Source: Areca catechu (taxonomy: Eukaryota > Streptophyta > Magnoliopsida > Arecales > Arecaceae). From it: a stretch of DNA of 64,000 bases. The notes beneath the pieces were generated by a model. The model ran no database searches, was not told where the DNA came from, and worked only from the letters and a program-made list of their open reading frames with translations. Shown here in pieces: positions 20,537-32,767 of the stretch. Both the position numbers and the translations under genes were made by a program. The stretch lies in assembly GCA_021397845.1 (NCBI GenBank), contig CM038052.1, positions 144,487,854 to 144,551,853 on the forward strand. Reading direction: 5' to 3'. Numbering within the stretch: the first letter of the stretch is position 1; each line of letters begins with the position of its first letter.

Positions 20537-22251
20537 TGATGCAGAACGAAAGATCTGATACCAAAAATGATGCAGAACAAAAAGATGATGCGATGCGGAA
20601 GTAAATTAAAATTAATATATATATATTTTTTAATATATTTTCAGAAGTCGTCTTTGACTCAAAGGAAAGATAAACTAATGTTGAAAGAAACTAAGAAATG
20701 ACAGAGAACACAATTAAAAGGAGTGGATTATCAGAGTAACTCAAAAGTAGGATCGCTGGGGATTGAGAAACCCCCAGATCTAGGGTTTGCTCTGAGTTTC
20801 AACGAAACAGACAAAGTGAGAAGGGAAGGTTCTTGTTACCTAGTAGTGATATCTCTCGTTGCTTCAATTGGAGGACACTCTCGAGCAGATTGTAGGATCC
20901 TTGGAGACGGGGTATCTTCGCAATGGATCCTCGGATTGTAGTCCTATGGCAAGGTTGGCCTCCTTCTCAAACTCAGGATCTGGAAGAAGAAGAACAAAAG
21001 AAGAACCAGAAACTCAAAGAAAGACACTGACCTGAGGACTTAATGAAGATTGTTGGATGTAGAAGTTCCGGAGATCTTGATACTGATCTGACTCTCATTT
21101 GAACTGGCTCTGTAGTTGAAACAGTTGATCTGAACCTGGATGCTGGTGACCGGCTTTGATGTGGAAGAGAGGGGCCGTGGGATGAAGATGGAAAATTAGG
21201 GTTTGGTGGTGGTGGAGTAGAGATGGGTGGACTAAGCTAGGGTTTTGGGGTTGGAGATCTCACACCTCCTCAAGGTTCCTAGGAAACCCGGATTTACTCC
21301 CTCACGGAGCTCAACACTTGAATACAAGTGCGGAAGAGAGAAACACAAAGTTGCTCACACAGAAAATTTGGTTTCATTCATCTTTTTTTCAAGAGTTACA
21401 TAGAGTTGAATATATAGACATAACAAAGAAATAAAATTTCATACACTTTCCATGTGGGACTAATAGGAGTAACCCACACTTTAGGCATCAAATTCTCTTC
21501 CCAAGACTCCTTCCATGAGTGGGCAGCCCAAAAACTCCAAGAAAACTTGAAAATCAGCTCCAAATGGCAGGTTATGGGGGTGTCTCCTAGTATCTCTCCA
21601 TGAATCAAGGATTTTCCCTTCATGGTTTGGCTCTTTTGGACACCTCCTAGTCTTGCTCCACAAGTTTAGGCTTCTTCCTTTCATGGCTTTGGCACTTTAG
21701 GAAACTTTTGGGTGCCTCCTTGATTTTCTTCCCAAGACATGCTCTCTTCCCTTTTATAACTTGGGTTTTTATGGAACATTGTGGGGCACCTCCTTGATCC
21801 TCTCTTCAAGAAAAATTCTTGCCATCCTGGCTTGGGTTTATCTGGAAAGAAGTTGGCTCCTCCTTGGATTGAGGTATCTTGATGGATTTCTCCCCCAAGT
21901 GGCGCATGAAAGAATGGACCTGCTTTCTTATGGTGTGGGGACCAAGGCACACTGGATGGAGATGTGGCGCCTCCTGGACTTTGGCGTGTGGCTGGGAGTG
22001 TGGCGCCCACTTGCATGGTCCTGGGAGAAAATATGGCACCTTGGAGAAGACCTAGACCACTACTAGGACTTGTATTGAGTCAACATGACTCAACAAAATT
22101 TAAATTGCAGGGAAATACAGACTCAAACTAAAATTGAGTTGACCAAGTCAACCCTTATTACAAAACCAGAAAATCCTAATTCTTCGGACAATGTCAATCA
22201 GAGATCCAGATGGAGCCCTGAAGTCTTCTTCTGAGTCTAGTGCCCGCACCA
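20537..22251 (-). repeat. N1 5' LTR
   Basis: The LTR is 1715 bp, the same length as the 3' LTR and nearly identical to it. Boundaries are fixed by TG...CA, by the adjacent primer site and by the CATTG duplication at 22252-22256. It carries the same U5/primer-site duplication as its partner. The ORFs it contains are shared with the other LTR and are not genes. Confidence 0.95.
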
Positions 22252-22977
22252 CATTGCTGGTCATCGGGTGTGGTCACCGGAGCTGGGAGAAGGAGATTGA
22301 AGCAAGAGGCTCAGGGTTGCACGGGGGGCAAGGGAGTCCCGTGTCGGGTATGGATGCTAGGACTGGGGAAGGAGATCGGAGCCGAAGGGGCTCTGGGGTC
22401 ATGCGGGGGAGGAGGGGGCGTCGGGCAGAGCCGGGGGATCTCGTGGGTGAAGGGTCAGGGTGGCGGCAAGGTCACACGGAGGGGGCATCGGGTGGGCGGA
22501 GGGGGCGCACAGAGGGACCGAAGAGGGAGATTGAAGCCGGGGGGGTTGTGCGGGCGGAGGGGGTGTCGGGCTCGTGCGCCGGAGCTGAGGGAGGGAGATC
22601 GGAGCTCGTGGTGGCGGCGAGGTCGCATGGAACCAGGGACGGTGACAGGGTTGCATAGAGTCGGGCTCGAGTGGGTGACCGAGTGGGTAAGAGGCGAGGG
22701 CCTAAGATTGACGACCTTGAAGCTTTAATTAAAGCTTGAGTGGGCTTTAATTGATTGAGCTCGGCCAATCTGATAGGCCTATTTCTGGACTGGGTTCAGG
22801 CCGGATCGGGTCGGGCCAAAGGGGTGCCCGAGCCCGGTCTAAAAATTGAATGGGCTTTTTTACAAGGTCCGAAGCTTGGTCCGAATTATTTAGAGCCCGG
22901 CCTGAAGTCCAACCCGAATTCTGGCCAGCCCGAAGCCTATCGATTCAGCCCGGTGCAGTTCCAGCCTTAGGTTTATG

Positions 22978-25020
22978 TATAGTTTTGCATTTTTGATGGA
23001 CACATCCTACGAACATCGTGGTTAGGGGTAATTGCTAACCTTTTGACATGTGGTGCATGAATCTTTACCCTTTTCAGTAGATCATTACATAAAGAATTCC
23101 AGATTAGGAAAAGGCCTGCACCATTCTACAATCATCATTTTGGCGCAGGAGGTTTCTATAACTAGTCATTTCATGAAAATTTTTTAAGTTAAACAGAACG
23201 ACTCTGTAAAAAAACCTAGTTGCCCTATGGGTATGTTGCACGTGGTTTTGGACAGTCATATGGACATACGTGAAACATTGCAAGAAAGTTTTTTTTTTTA
23301 GAAAAAATAATTAATTTTTATTTTATGAAATGGGGGGATTGTCCACGTAGAATTTGTTAGTTATGTTTTTGAAAATGTATGCAAAGTCTATGTTATGTAT
23401 GATCAAGGGAGTTAGGGCGGGTTATGTATGTGTGCAAGCTCACTATGGTTGAAATTGGGCTTGGGTTGGTCCAAGGCTCATCAAGCCGAGTCGACTTCAG
23501 GCCAGACTTTAGGCTATGTCCAAAAATTTAGATTGGGTTTGGGCTAGATGTAGGGCCCATTTAACTTTCGGGTTAGGCTTGGGTACATCATAGGCATGGC
23601 TCGAGCCTGAGCCCATTCAAGGCTTACAATTAAGCTCAATTTAAGGCCCAAACCTAGTCTAGTGAGATTCTGAAATAGGTTATGGATCCATGACTAGTCC
23701 GATCGATGTGAATTGGTGAAGGCAATTCCTAGTAATCTGTACATTTATCCTGTTATCCAATCCCCCAAGCCCCAACATCGGGCCCGACCACCTCCATCAA
23801 CCCTAGCATTGCCATGTAGTGGTTGATCCCACCGGCCACACTCTACTGTAATGATGGTAGTTGCCCCACCACAGCGGCTCCAAAGTAGCTCCACTCAGTA
23901 TCCATGAATGGCTAGGATGAGGACGACAGCAAGGGACTCATCATGGGCAAGGCAAATGCCATTGAGGGCAAGGGTATTATGGCTGCTAATGCAAATGAAG
24001 CCGCGTCGCAAAGGCTAAGGCTGTAGGTGAAGTTGTGAAGGTTCTTAGTGGTGAGGGAAGTCTAGCAGGTTTCCTTTAGGATGTGTCGCCGAAGATCTAG
24101 TAGGCCTGTGCGAAGTCATCCATCGAAGAGGGAGCAAGGACCCGGAGGTAGGGCGATGGTAGCCTTAGGGAGGGAGATATGGGTTACTAGGTTTTTTCTT
24201 TTTTTTAATTTTTACGGGATAGACAACCTCATCTTGAGGAGTCTCGAATTGGTAATATTCCTATAAGTAGAAGAAAGCTTGTATTAAATAAATAAAATAC
24301 AAATATTTCAAGACTTTAAAAATTAAATACATTTGACTTATTAGGAACATCTCTTAGGTTGCATCATGAGCCCCCGATTGCTAACTGTAGAACTCATTTA
24401 CTGGTCTTGGCATCAATCAACAAATGATCTTGATAACCACTCGAGAAACTCCAGGCTCTCTAAATATATTACAAAATTAAAATTTAATATTAAGTGTTAA
24501 CTCTAAAATAATTAAATTTTAAACATATTAATATAAAGATGTAGTACTTAAAAGTGGCTTTGAATATGAATGAACTCTTTATCCTCCAGTCGAGTTAGGG
24601 ATGCTGCAAGCCAGGCGGGTCCTTGATCATGGTGCTAAGTTTGAGAGCAGGTCACGATTGCATATGACTATGGAGTCACTGGTTATCCCATGTCCTTTGA
24701 ACCTGATCTCAAAATGCTAATATAAAAAATGTTATATTAGACAATAAAGTACAAAATAATATAAAACTATCTAAAATTTTAGAGTTTATTGTAGGGTGTG
24801 AATGGCACAGAACAATGTGAGCTGATAGCATGATCACGTTATCTTCAAGAGCTCTATCCTTTAGAGCTTTGTCCTCGACTGGCATGGCTCCAACCTTTAA
24901 AAGATATAATGTATACTCTAAAAATATAAATAAATAGATTAATTGAATTAATTATGGATGGCAATGTAAAATTCAAAATGATGCAAGATAAGTATTTAAA
25001 ATAATTCAAGGATTATATCG
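22978..25020. other. Non-coding stretch with a G/C-word repeat
   Basis: I see no gene. At about 23440-23660 words such as GGGCTTGGG, AGGCCCA, GAGCCTGAGCCC and TTAGGGC recur, resembling a decayed hAT-type MITE, but I find no clear terminal repeats. 23720-24180 is moderately GC-rich without a convincing frame. 24290-25020 is AT-rich and may be the 3' part of the CACTA element, which is not provable by eye. Confidence 0.4.
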
Positions 25021-25025
25021 TTAGC

Positions 25026-25190
25026 ACTACTCGTTGGCCTCTTCAGATATTTGATACCCTTCAGATTCTTCTTTCGAATCTTCCTCTTCTTCTATTTCTT
25101 CATCTTCTTCCTCCTCTTTCATTCTTCATCTTCTTTCTCTTCTTCTTCTTCTTCTTCTTCTTTCCCTTCTTAGATAGGATTGTTCCCTAA
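25026..25190 (-). pseudogene. CACTA acidic C-terminal segment
   Basis: The minus strand shows a poly-Glu stretch encoded by CTT repeats (25139-25165), then ...GYQISEEANE before a stop. A closely similar segment, with the same start AGCACTACT and the same ending pattern, lies at 43133-43290 beyond the other side of the transposase. Its function is unknown. Confidence 0.5.
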
Positions 25191-25364
25191 AACAAACTTA
25201 ATATGATCTATCTTCTCATGATGGCCATCATGTGAGAGAATTTCTAAAGCATCCAATTTTGCATTTATGAAAGACTGATAAATTCATAATGTTTCATCCT
25301 TCTAAAAGCATTTTAGTAAATGAGGCTCTTTTTTTCTTCGAGCGTATAATGAACGGATCGAGAC

Positions 25365-27331
25365 TTAATATTGCATATATCCTATCAATCTTTCCTTCCT
25401 CTCTTTCTTAATAGAAGGAGTATAATACATTTGAATAGCTTGGTGAGCTAGTACAAATGGCTCGTTGAAATATACTTTTGATCCATGTTTGATTTTAATA
25501 AGCCCATGCCATGGATCAACCTTCAAACCATTGTTATTATCAAACCATTGGTATTTAAATAGAATGACACTATTACTTCTAATATAAGTCAACTTAATTA
25601 CTTCTTCAAGGATTTTATAGTAGTCACTCTCTTCATCTTCCCACTAGCTACCCTTTATACATACACTACTATTCATTGTGCTCTTGTGACGTCAATATTT
25701 ATTGGTGTGAAACTTAAAACTATTTATGTTACAGCCATTATAATATGTCATGTATTTTATTGGCTTGTAAACTAATGGTCTTAGTATTTTGGGAATAGAG
25801 TAGCCCTTTGCATGACCTACATATTATAAAAAGAATAAGTTAAAGAAAATTAAAATAGATAAAATGATAATAGATACTTATCAATTGATGAAACCAATCT
25901 ACAAAGTTTTATGAGCATCGTGACAAAATCTCTTGCGCACTTATTCTTGAGTTGTCCTGTCTTAGTAACCTATCATATTACTTAAATATGCATAAGATAA
26001 GTATACTGTAATAAGTGATTGAAGAGTTGGGATTGTGATGGGTACTTAATCAATATATAGTTGACCTCCTCGTAATTTAGCAAAACATGTCTCCGCTTGT
26101 AGAAATTCGGTACCAGTTAAAACCCGGTGAACCTCGAATACAAATTCATGAGCAAGATAGATAAATATTGAGATCTCTTGTTCTGATCCCTCACTACTAC
26201 TATCATCATTTCGACCAACTTGAGTTAGCTTTATCTGCACACTGAGATTAAAGTAGTGTTGGATAAAATTTAAAATTTTTTCTATTATGTAGTCTCTATA
26301 ATAAAACCTTCAACTCTAGTCTTGTTCTCACTTTCTTCTTGAGACTGTGCATGTATCTTTCAAAAAAATGCATCCACCTATATTAATTGATACCCCCACC
26401 CTAGCTTTATATGCCAGATGAATCACGAGATGCTCCATGAAGTCAAAGAAGATAGGAAGAAATGTCTTCTCTAACTTGCATATGGTATATACACTATTAG
26501 CCTCAAGACTAGAGAAGTGGTCGATGGATAGTTCGGTAACACAAATATCTTTAAAGAAAAGACTAAGCTTAGTCAAAGAACTCTATATAAAGTTGAAAAG
26601 GAGATCATATTAAGCCAATAATAGTAATCATTGTATTAAGATATGACAGTCATGGCTCTTTAGTCTATAGAACCTGTAATTTTTGATATTGACGTATCGA
26701 GTTAGATTACTTACATAACTATTTAAAAATTTAAGATTTTTATACCATTCATATACATCCTTTAACCTCTCTCTTGTTAAGACACAAGATGCTTTTGGTT
26801 TTGAAAACTTTTCAAGTGATACCTTAACTAGCTCTAATAAAGGATGCTTACATGTGTTCTTCTTTTTTGCTCGAGCCTTGGGATTATCCTTTGTCTTGCC
26901 TTTGATATCTAGAATAGTATAAAAAATATTATCAAATACAATCTTCTTAATGTGCATGACATCAAGGTTATAACAATCAAATTAGTGGACCTATATGGCA
27001 ACTCCTAGAAGATACTACGCTTCACCCAGTTATGAGTTCTACCGAATTCTTGAAATTTTTACTTGTCAAATAGTATGCCAAACTAGACTTCATCCACTTA
27101 GGATATCTTCTGAAACACTTCCATACCACTGAGATGCAGGGGTGCATGGTCCTTCTATATCTTATTTCTTCAAAAACTGTCTCATTGCTTTAAAAGGGAT
27201 GATGTTCAGGAAGAAATTGACGATGATAATTAAATCGGCAGGGCTTACGACCATGCTTAAGCTAAAATAATTTTATATTATCCATGCAATATGGACATGC
27301 TAGCTTCCGATGAGTGTTCCATCCCAACAGC
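25365..27331 (-). pseudogene. CACTA transposase (TNP2-like), 3' two-thirds
   Basis: Blocks in order: GWNTHRKLACPYC and LKHGRKPCRF (27200-27330), NLDVMHIKKIVFDNIFYTIL with GKTKDNPKARA (26870-26975), LKSHDCHILIQ (26630-26660), CKLEKTFLPIFFDFMEHLVI (26400-26490), LAHEFVFEVHRVL (26100-26160), and YQWFDNNNGLKVDPWHGLI with EPFVLAHQAIQMYY (25430-25560). All are standard TNP2/DUF4218/DUF4216 neighbourhoods of plant En/Spm transposases. They lie in several frames with stops, so the gene is dead. The protein normally binds element ends and catalyses cut-and-paste movement in the nucleus. Confidence 0.88.
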
Positions 27332-28809
27332 TGATAAATCATCTATTTATATATTTATTTTGAATATTTTAGTTAATTAATGGTGCTAACATCTTTTAAA
27401 AATACTAATTTCATAACTAAATTAGACCTTCTTGCAAAACTAAATATTTTTAAAATAATTTTAAAAACTATAAAATTAGAGCATAATTATGTAAAATAGA
27501 TGTCAAGCTGACTGAAATAAGTTCACACCTATTGGAAGTTTAATAAAAGATTTAATCTATGTTTTTCTTTCTTCTTTGATAGGTATATTAAATTAGTGGA
27601 GATTTTTAAAATCCTAGAATCCTAAAAAATATCTGGCAGATAAAGAAAAGGTGCTCGCTAATATGAAGAGCTTGCTCTATGATTCAAAGGACTTAACTTG
27701 GACCTAAATTAGAGCTCAAATAGGTCTAAAATTAATTAAAAATCAAGATCAACATAGATTTTAAAGTAGCCAATTGATCATGGACTGGTCGCTTAGTCTA
27801 TGGCCCTCTTTCATGCACCGTCCCCATCCTTGAGCCATCACTAGTCTAGCCATCATCACCCATTCATTGGCCCAAGATGCCACCCATTGTGCCATCACCC
27901 CCTTCTCTGCTTGAGACACCACCTTGTCGCCGTTCATCACTAGTCATCCTTCCCTATGCCGCCACCTTTGCCCTCATCTTCCCCATTACCGACCCACCAT
28001 TGCCATTGCCCCGTGTCATTGTTACTACTCCTCTCCTCCCCATTGCAGCCTAGGAAACCTCCAATTGCTACTATCTTTCTCTTCCCGTCATCACCGCCAC
28101 CCATCACCATGAGCTGCCATTGCTACCACCTCCTCTCCATCGTAGTCCCAAGACACCACCATGTAGTCCAGCCATCTTCACCGCCCATTGCTTCCTTCCT
28201 CACCATCATTAGTTTCTTGCCATTGCCTGCCCAAGTCACCACCACGATATGATGTTGTCGCCTCTCAATTTGCTATTACCATTATGATTTGACATCGTTG
28301 CCCCCATTAGTCCATCGTTTCCTTCTTCATCCCGAGATGCCATCACTACCGCCCTCTACTCATCACTACTGCCATCGCCGGTCATTCTCCTCATCACTGC
28401 CGCACCAAATGCCATGTAGTCTACACTCATCCATCATGATGCACAGGTTGGCTGGGAGTTGTTTGTTGACAGATCAATAGTGGAAACGAGTCCAAATGGA
28501 AGGAGTCCCTAGGAGTCCTAAGTGCTATCCATGGCTACCCGATGAATCCCAGCCATCCAAATTAGACAATTAGATTGCTGAAATTAATTCAAAAATTATT
28601 AGAGCCTGCTGGACTTGATTTTAGTAGTTTGATCATCATCCGACACCAAGAAAAATTTTAGGAGTTTAAGAAGGAGTTAACACCCCATTCAACCCTCACC
28701 AAGCTCTACTTAAACGAACCATCTTCCATAGCTTAAAAGCTCATATAACTTCCATAAACCCTAGATAGCCTCCATAGCACCCACCTTCCCACATCACAAA
28801 TAATCATCC
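27332..28809 (+). repeat. Element A 5' LTR, first part
   Basis: The sequence matches the 3' LTR from 39188 onward, with divergence including small indels. It contains CCATC/CACCG-rich low-complexity sequence at 27800-28450; the Pro/His/Ser-rich frames there are composition artefacts. Element B is inserted after CATCC at 28805-28809. Confidence 0.9.
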
Positions 28810-30539
28810 TGATAGGCCATGATGTTGTCGTTAAGACACCATGGTTATCAGTTTAATAATTGACTTCTAATAAATAAAAAATAGGTAGATAGGATGAGTC
28901 GGGTCGAATCCATGAAGAAGGCAGTGCTTGGGAGAGTTTTAAAATTCTTGATTTTTATAAAATAAAGAAAAATATTTTGAAGACGGGAGAATAAAACTTA
29001 AACAAGCAAAAGAAAAGTGAAACTTAGTACGTTTGATCTGCTAGTCAGATCTTAGCATCTACTTGCAAGGAAAGTAAAAGACATGAATTTAAATGAAAAT
29101 AAATTTTGCATTGATTAAAATAAGAATTTACAAAGAATTAAAAATAATAATTAAAGATCTAAGAAAGCAGGAACAAAGACTCGGAAGTCGATTGGCATAG
29201 CATTGTCGAGAAGTTGGTTGATGTCACGTCCCCTTCTTTCATCATACCCCGTAGAGTGAACTGGGCTTCCTCTTCTTCTTCCTCCTTGGATCTTGATTTG
29301 GAGATCATCGTAGGCTTGAAGATGGCATAGACATCACAGCTTCTCCTCTAAGAAGCCTCCCTCTTAGAGGCCAACATGCAACCCAAAACTGGACCTCCTA
29401 CCCTGTACCATACTCCTCTCTCCAAGATGCTCTCTTTTGTATCCTAGGGGTCCTTTAAATAGAGCTCATCCAGGGCTTTGTCCTAGTCAAATTTGGACTC
29501 AATCAAGCCCAAATTGGCTAGATATCATCAGAAAAATTCTCGATGATCCGATCGGTTGCTTGATGAATTGATCGACTTTGTTCTCCCTTTTTTGGCACCT
29601 AGAGTCTGGATGGGACTCCAACCGTTGGGTCTCTGAATCCCTGGATCTATGGGACACCCTCTTGGACTGGGACTCCACTACGAGCCTCTCCCATGGCTAG
29701 TGACGGGCAGCGGTGAGTAGCGATGGCGATGGTGGTGGTGGTGGAAGGTGAGCGGAGGGGCGGTGAGCTGGGGAGACAACGGGAAAACCGTGGAAAAGGG
29801 GAGGAGTAGTGATCGATGGATGTGACGAGGATTGGGAAGAGTAGGTGGTGGTGTCGAGCATCTTCTTTGGCTGGCGAGGAAGGAGAATGGATCAGGATGG
29901 CAGGGGGTGGTGATGATGGTGTGGAGGATTGGGCTGAGGGAAGACCGATGTTGGGTGGCCGATCAACGAGGGAGATGCTTGGTGGCTTCTTAGCGATGAG
30001 CTGATGGTAGTGGCATGGAGATAGCGGTGGGATAGTGACAGTGGTAGGGGATTGGAAGCCAATGATGATGATGGTAGTGGCTATGGCATGGTGGCTGGCT
30101 TCAACGGAGGATTCTCGGTGGCTCTATGGTGGCTTTTCCGGTGAGGGGTGGCTCCCGATGATGAGGGGGATAGCTCTGGTGCCTTCTCCGGCGAGGATGA
30201 GGCTATGGGAAGGGTGATGGTCCATAGATAGGGTCCGTGGATTGATAGCCATGGCTACCTGTGGACCAGACACACTCTCGTAGACCGAGCGACTAGTCCA
30301 TGGTGGATCGGCTGCTCCAAAAATCGTGCAATTTCCTTAATAAATTTTAAAATTCAATTCCAGGCCCATCTGAACTCCGATTTGAAAGTCGTTTGCACTG
30401 TTAGACTCCAAAAATTGAGCTCTTCATAATGATAGTCCCATTTTCTATAAATAATGTATAAAAATATCAATTTAATATAAATAAAGATAATTTAATTATT
30501 AAATTAATATTTTTATATGTTTATAAAATATAATTATCA
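28810..30539 (-). repeat. Element B 3' LTR
   Basis: The LTR is 1730 bp, from TGATAGGCCATGATG to ATAATTATCA. It is similar to 34664-36367, with many substitutions and small indels. It includes a GGTGGT-rich patch near 29730-29760. Gly/Trp-rich open frames in it are repeat artefacts. Confidence 0.92.
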
Positions 30540-31620
30540 CACCTCCTAACTTGAACTTTGCTTGTCCTCGAGTAAAGTAGATGAACTAGCTATATATACA
30601 GACTCATCCTTGAATTGAGAGTTGACTCAGGCAATCCTAAAGATAGCTGATACTCGACCAGACCATTAAAGAGGTATTTCATTAGATCACTGAGTCTATC
30701 CAATTAGAGGTTGAGTGTTGACCATAGAAATCTTTAGAGGTCTTTCTTACTATTTTTCAAACTTACTCTCTAAATCCTCTAACTTAATTTGAGTCGGGTT
30801 TGTTGCTTTTTACACTTTAGTCCTTTTGTTTCTTTTTTTTTCTCTTTTTCTCTTTTTGTCATTTTCTTTTTCTTTCTTTCTTTCTTTTTCTTTTATTTGA
30901 GAAGTCTAGTACAATGTCTTAACCTTTTAAGTATTAGCATCCTTACCTTTTGACGTGAACCACAATGCTTACTTAGATGAAGGGGCTCGGTTACTTAGTA
31001 GGGTGTCATTGCTTAACAGATCTCTTGATCTTCTCACTTTTTGATGCGAACCACAATGCTTACTTAGATGAAGGGGCCGGTTACTTAATAAGAGTTCAAG
31101 AAGAGCTATGAGGTTAGACGGACTCTCTATTTTTTTAGGACTTTTCAACATTTCCATCCTAATTCTCAATAAGCAGATTCTTTATTGAGATAAGAAGGAA
31201 GAGAGTTCTAGAATCACTCCCAAAATTTAATTTGGTCAAAACTCTATCATTTGTTTAGTCTTCTTGATGATTTGCCCCTTAGTATCCCTAAAGCTATCTA
31301 GGTCATTAATCAATCATTGATTGGGGCACCTAATTAACTTCAAATTGAGATAAAATTTGGATACAAAATTAAATACTTCTGGTCATATTTGGGGATTTAA
31401 TTAGATTAGTTATTCTCCCCCCAATTTAATTGACATTGTTCTTAATTGAGAAAGAAAATAAAGGGTCCAATATGTAAAAAGGAATAGGAAAGAGTACACT
31501 TGGAGTGAATGTGCTTTGGTAGTTGAAAAAAGCTTCATGAAGTATTAGACTCGTAAAGTAGTAGGCTATTATACTTCCATCTAAGTTTCTGTAATTATAA
31601 TAAAGAAAAAAGATAAGATT
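30540..31620 (-). other. Element B 3' non-coding region
   Basis: There is no gene. The complement of 30540-30553 is the purine tract. Two copies of a ~50-bp motif containing CACAATGCTTACTTAGATGA and AAGGGGC lie at 30945-30997 and 31036-31087, about 90 bp apart. A TTTC-rich stretch is at 30835-30895. Confidence 0.7.
30945..31087. repeat. Two-copy ~90-bp repeat in element B
   Basis: Both copies share (G)AACCACAATGCTTACTTAGA, TGAAGGGGCYCGGTTACTTA. They sit between the coding remnants and the polypurine tract. The role is unknown. Confidence 0.8.
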
Positions 31621-31656
31621 ATTGGGTTGCCTCCCAACCAGCGCTAAGTTTAACGT
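31621..31656 (-). promoter_or_regulatory. Conserved potential hairpin in element B
   Basis: The minus strand reads GACGTTAAACTTAGCGCTGG, then TTGGGAGGCAACCCAA. GGTTG/CAACC (loop GGAGG) and TTGGG/CCCAA (loop AGGCAA) are two alternative 5-bp stems. A very similar sequence occurs in sense orientation in element A at 38079-38116. Both lie downstream of the pol remnants. Confidence 0.75.
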
Positions 31657-32002
31657 CTTCAGTCGGATATTATGAGGGAGTCCAATAGATGATTAAATTT
31701 ATTATGTCCCTCATAATATCAAAAGAATAGGGCCAATCAGGAGGCCTTGTCATCATGGTAGAAAACCGTTCATAGAGTACTCTATGATGATGAGCCCAAC
31801 TCATAAAGTACATTGGGCAAGCATGTTATTCCAGGATTTTCAGTTTATAAAATACTTAGGAAGGGACATAATAAATTTAATATCATGTTATTCATGGTAG
31901 TCTAAAATTCTCTTCAATTATGGGTTGGTCTACCCTACTCCCCTTCTCGATCATGATGTCTTTGATCAATGTCCCTTCCCATTTTAAATTTGGGCACCTT
32001 TT

Positions 32003-32275
32003 TCAGATTAATATTAGACCTGTCTCCATACATTGTTTTAATATCATGAAAAAATTTTGGAGGTAGTTCTCAAAATTGATGCCGAATATGGAGAAATCAA
32101 CTAAACATTTTTTAAGATCTTGATCCCTCATTTTAGTAATATCCCACCCGATAGCTTCTTTATGTATTTTTAGAACACCACTGAGTTGGGCTTCATGGAT
32201 AAGGTTCACTAAGAAAGTTTCAATGGGTGCATTATGAAGCAATTTTAGTTTTAGATCAAGTGATGATTCTAACAA
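32003..32275 (-). pseudogene. Element B pol fragment (entry into reverse transcriptase)
   Basis: The frame starting near 32275 includes LDLKLKLLHNAP and then VLKIHKEAIGWDITKMRDQD. This is the Athila/Tat signature just before the RT fingers (LKPLP...VLRxHKxAIGW). Sequence beyond it does not continue into RT palm motifs, so the catalytic part was deleted. Confidence 0.78.
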
Positions 32276-32767
32276 GGGGGTTATTGGTGGGCTAGGTGAT
32301 GGCTTTTATTGTTCATCAATTAAAAGTGGGATGGTTTCGAAGTAGGATATTTATATTGGATTATTCACTTGTAAGGTATACCCATCTACATTAAAATCAT
32401 CTACCTTGAGTTGAGCCAGACAGGAATTGAACAAATCCTGGGAGAGAATTATGGGAGTGGCTTCCTTTATTGAGTCATGCATTTATGGTTCTTGGGAAGT
32501 CTCTACCAATTCCATCATTACATCTAGTTATTCTCCCATCCCATTAAAAGGCATGGACAATTCTAGGGCACTAGATAATGGGGCCATATGTGAGTGGGAT
32601 AATGATGAAATTGGTTCGTCCCACAAGTTTAATGTCTCCAAATATTTTTCTGCCCTAGCCAAATTATCTATATTGGTCCTTATAGTTATGCAAAGTTGTT
32701 TTAAGACTATTTCATTCCCGGGAGTCAGAGTTGATTGTTTAGGAAAAGATAAAGGGTCATTAAAATC

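Larger units (their letters stand above)
15170..22251 (-). mobile_element. N1: non-autonomous chromovirus (gypsy, chromodomain-bearing)
   Basis: Two LTRs of equal length (15170-16884 and 20537-22251, 1715 bp each) bound a 3.65-kb interior. The 5-bp target duplication CATTG is at 15165-15169 and 22252-22256. The interior encodes, on the minus strand, Gag with an acidic tail fused to a piece of integrase, then the integrase C-terminus and chromodomain. Zinc knuckles, protease, RT, RNase H and the catalytic integrase core are absent. LTR ends and Gag match element G, its likely helper. By eye the LTRs differ at roughly two dozen sites, mostly transitions, so the insertion is fairly young. Confidence 0.95.
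14955..22969. mobile_element. hAT-like non-autonomous DNA transposon, interrupted by N1
   Basis: The left end TAGGGCTGGAAGTGGGCCGG (14955) and the inverted right end TAAGGCTGGAACTGCACCGG (ending 22969) are imperfect terminal inverted repeats. Flanking 8-bp sequences AGTTTATG (14947-14954) and GGTTTATG (22970-22977) match at 7 of 8 positions, the hAT target-site length. Subterminal GCCCG/CGGGC words are dense on both sides. Without the inserted LTR element it is about 930 bp and has no transposase. The right half (22257-22700) is GC-rich with irregular repeats of GGAGATCGGAGC-like sequence. Confidence 0.82.

Noticed and set aside
22191..22768. GC-rich frames up to 162 codons on both strands
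   Set aside because: They lie in the GC-rich irregular repeats of the hAT-like element. The composition is Gly/Arg or Pro/Ser and no domain is visible.
27924..28480. Pro/His/Ser-rich frames
   Set aside because: These are CCATC/CACCG low-complexity sequence inside the element A LTR, repeated at 39749-40184.
29816..30217. Gly/Trp/Met-rich frames
   Set aside because: They are inside the element B LTR with GGTGGT repeats, and the corresponding LTR at 35410-35679 shows related artefacts.
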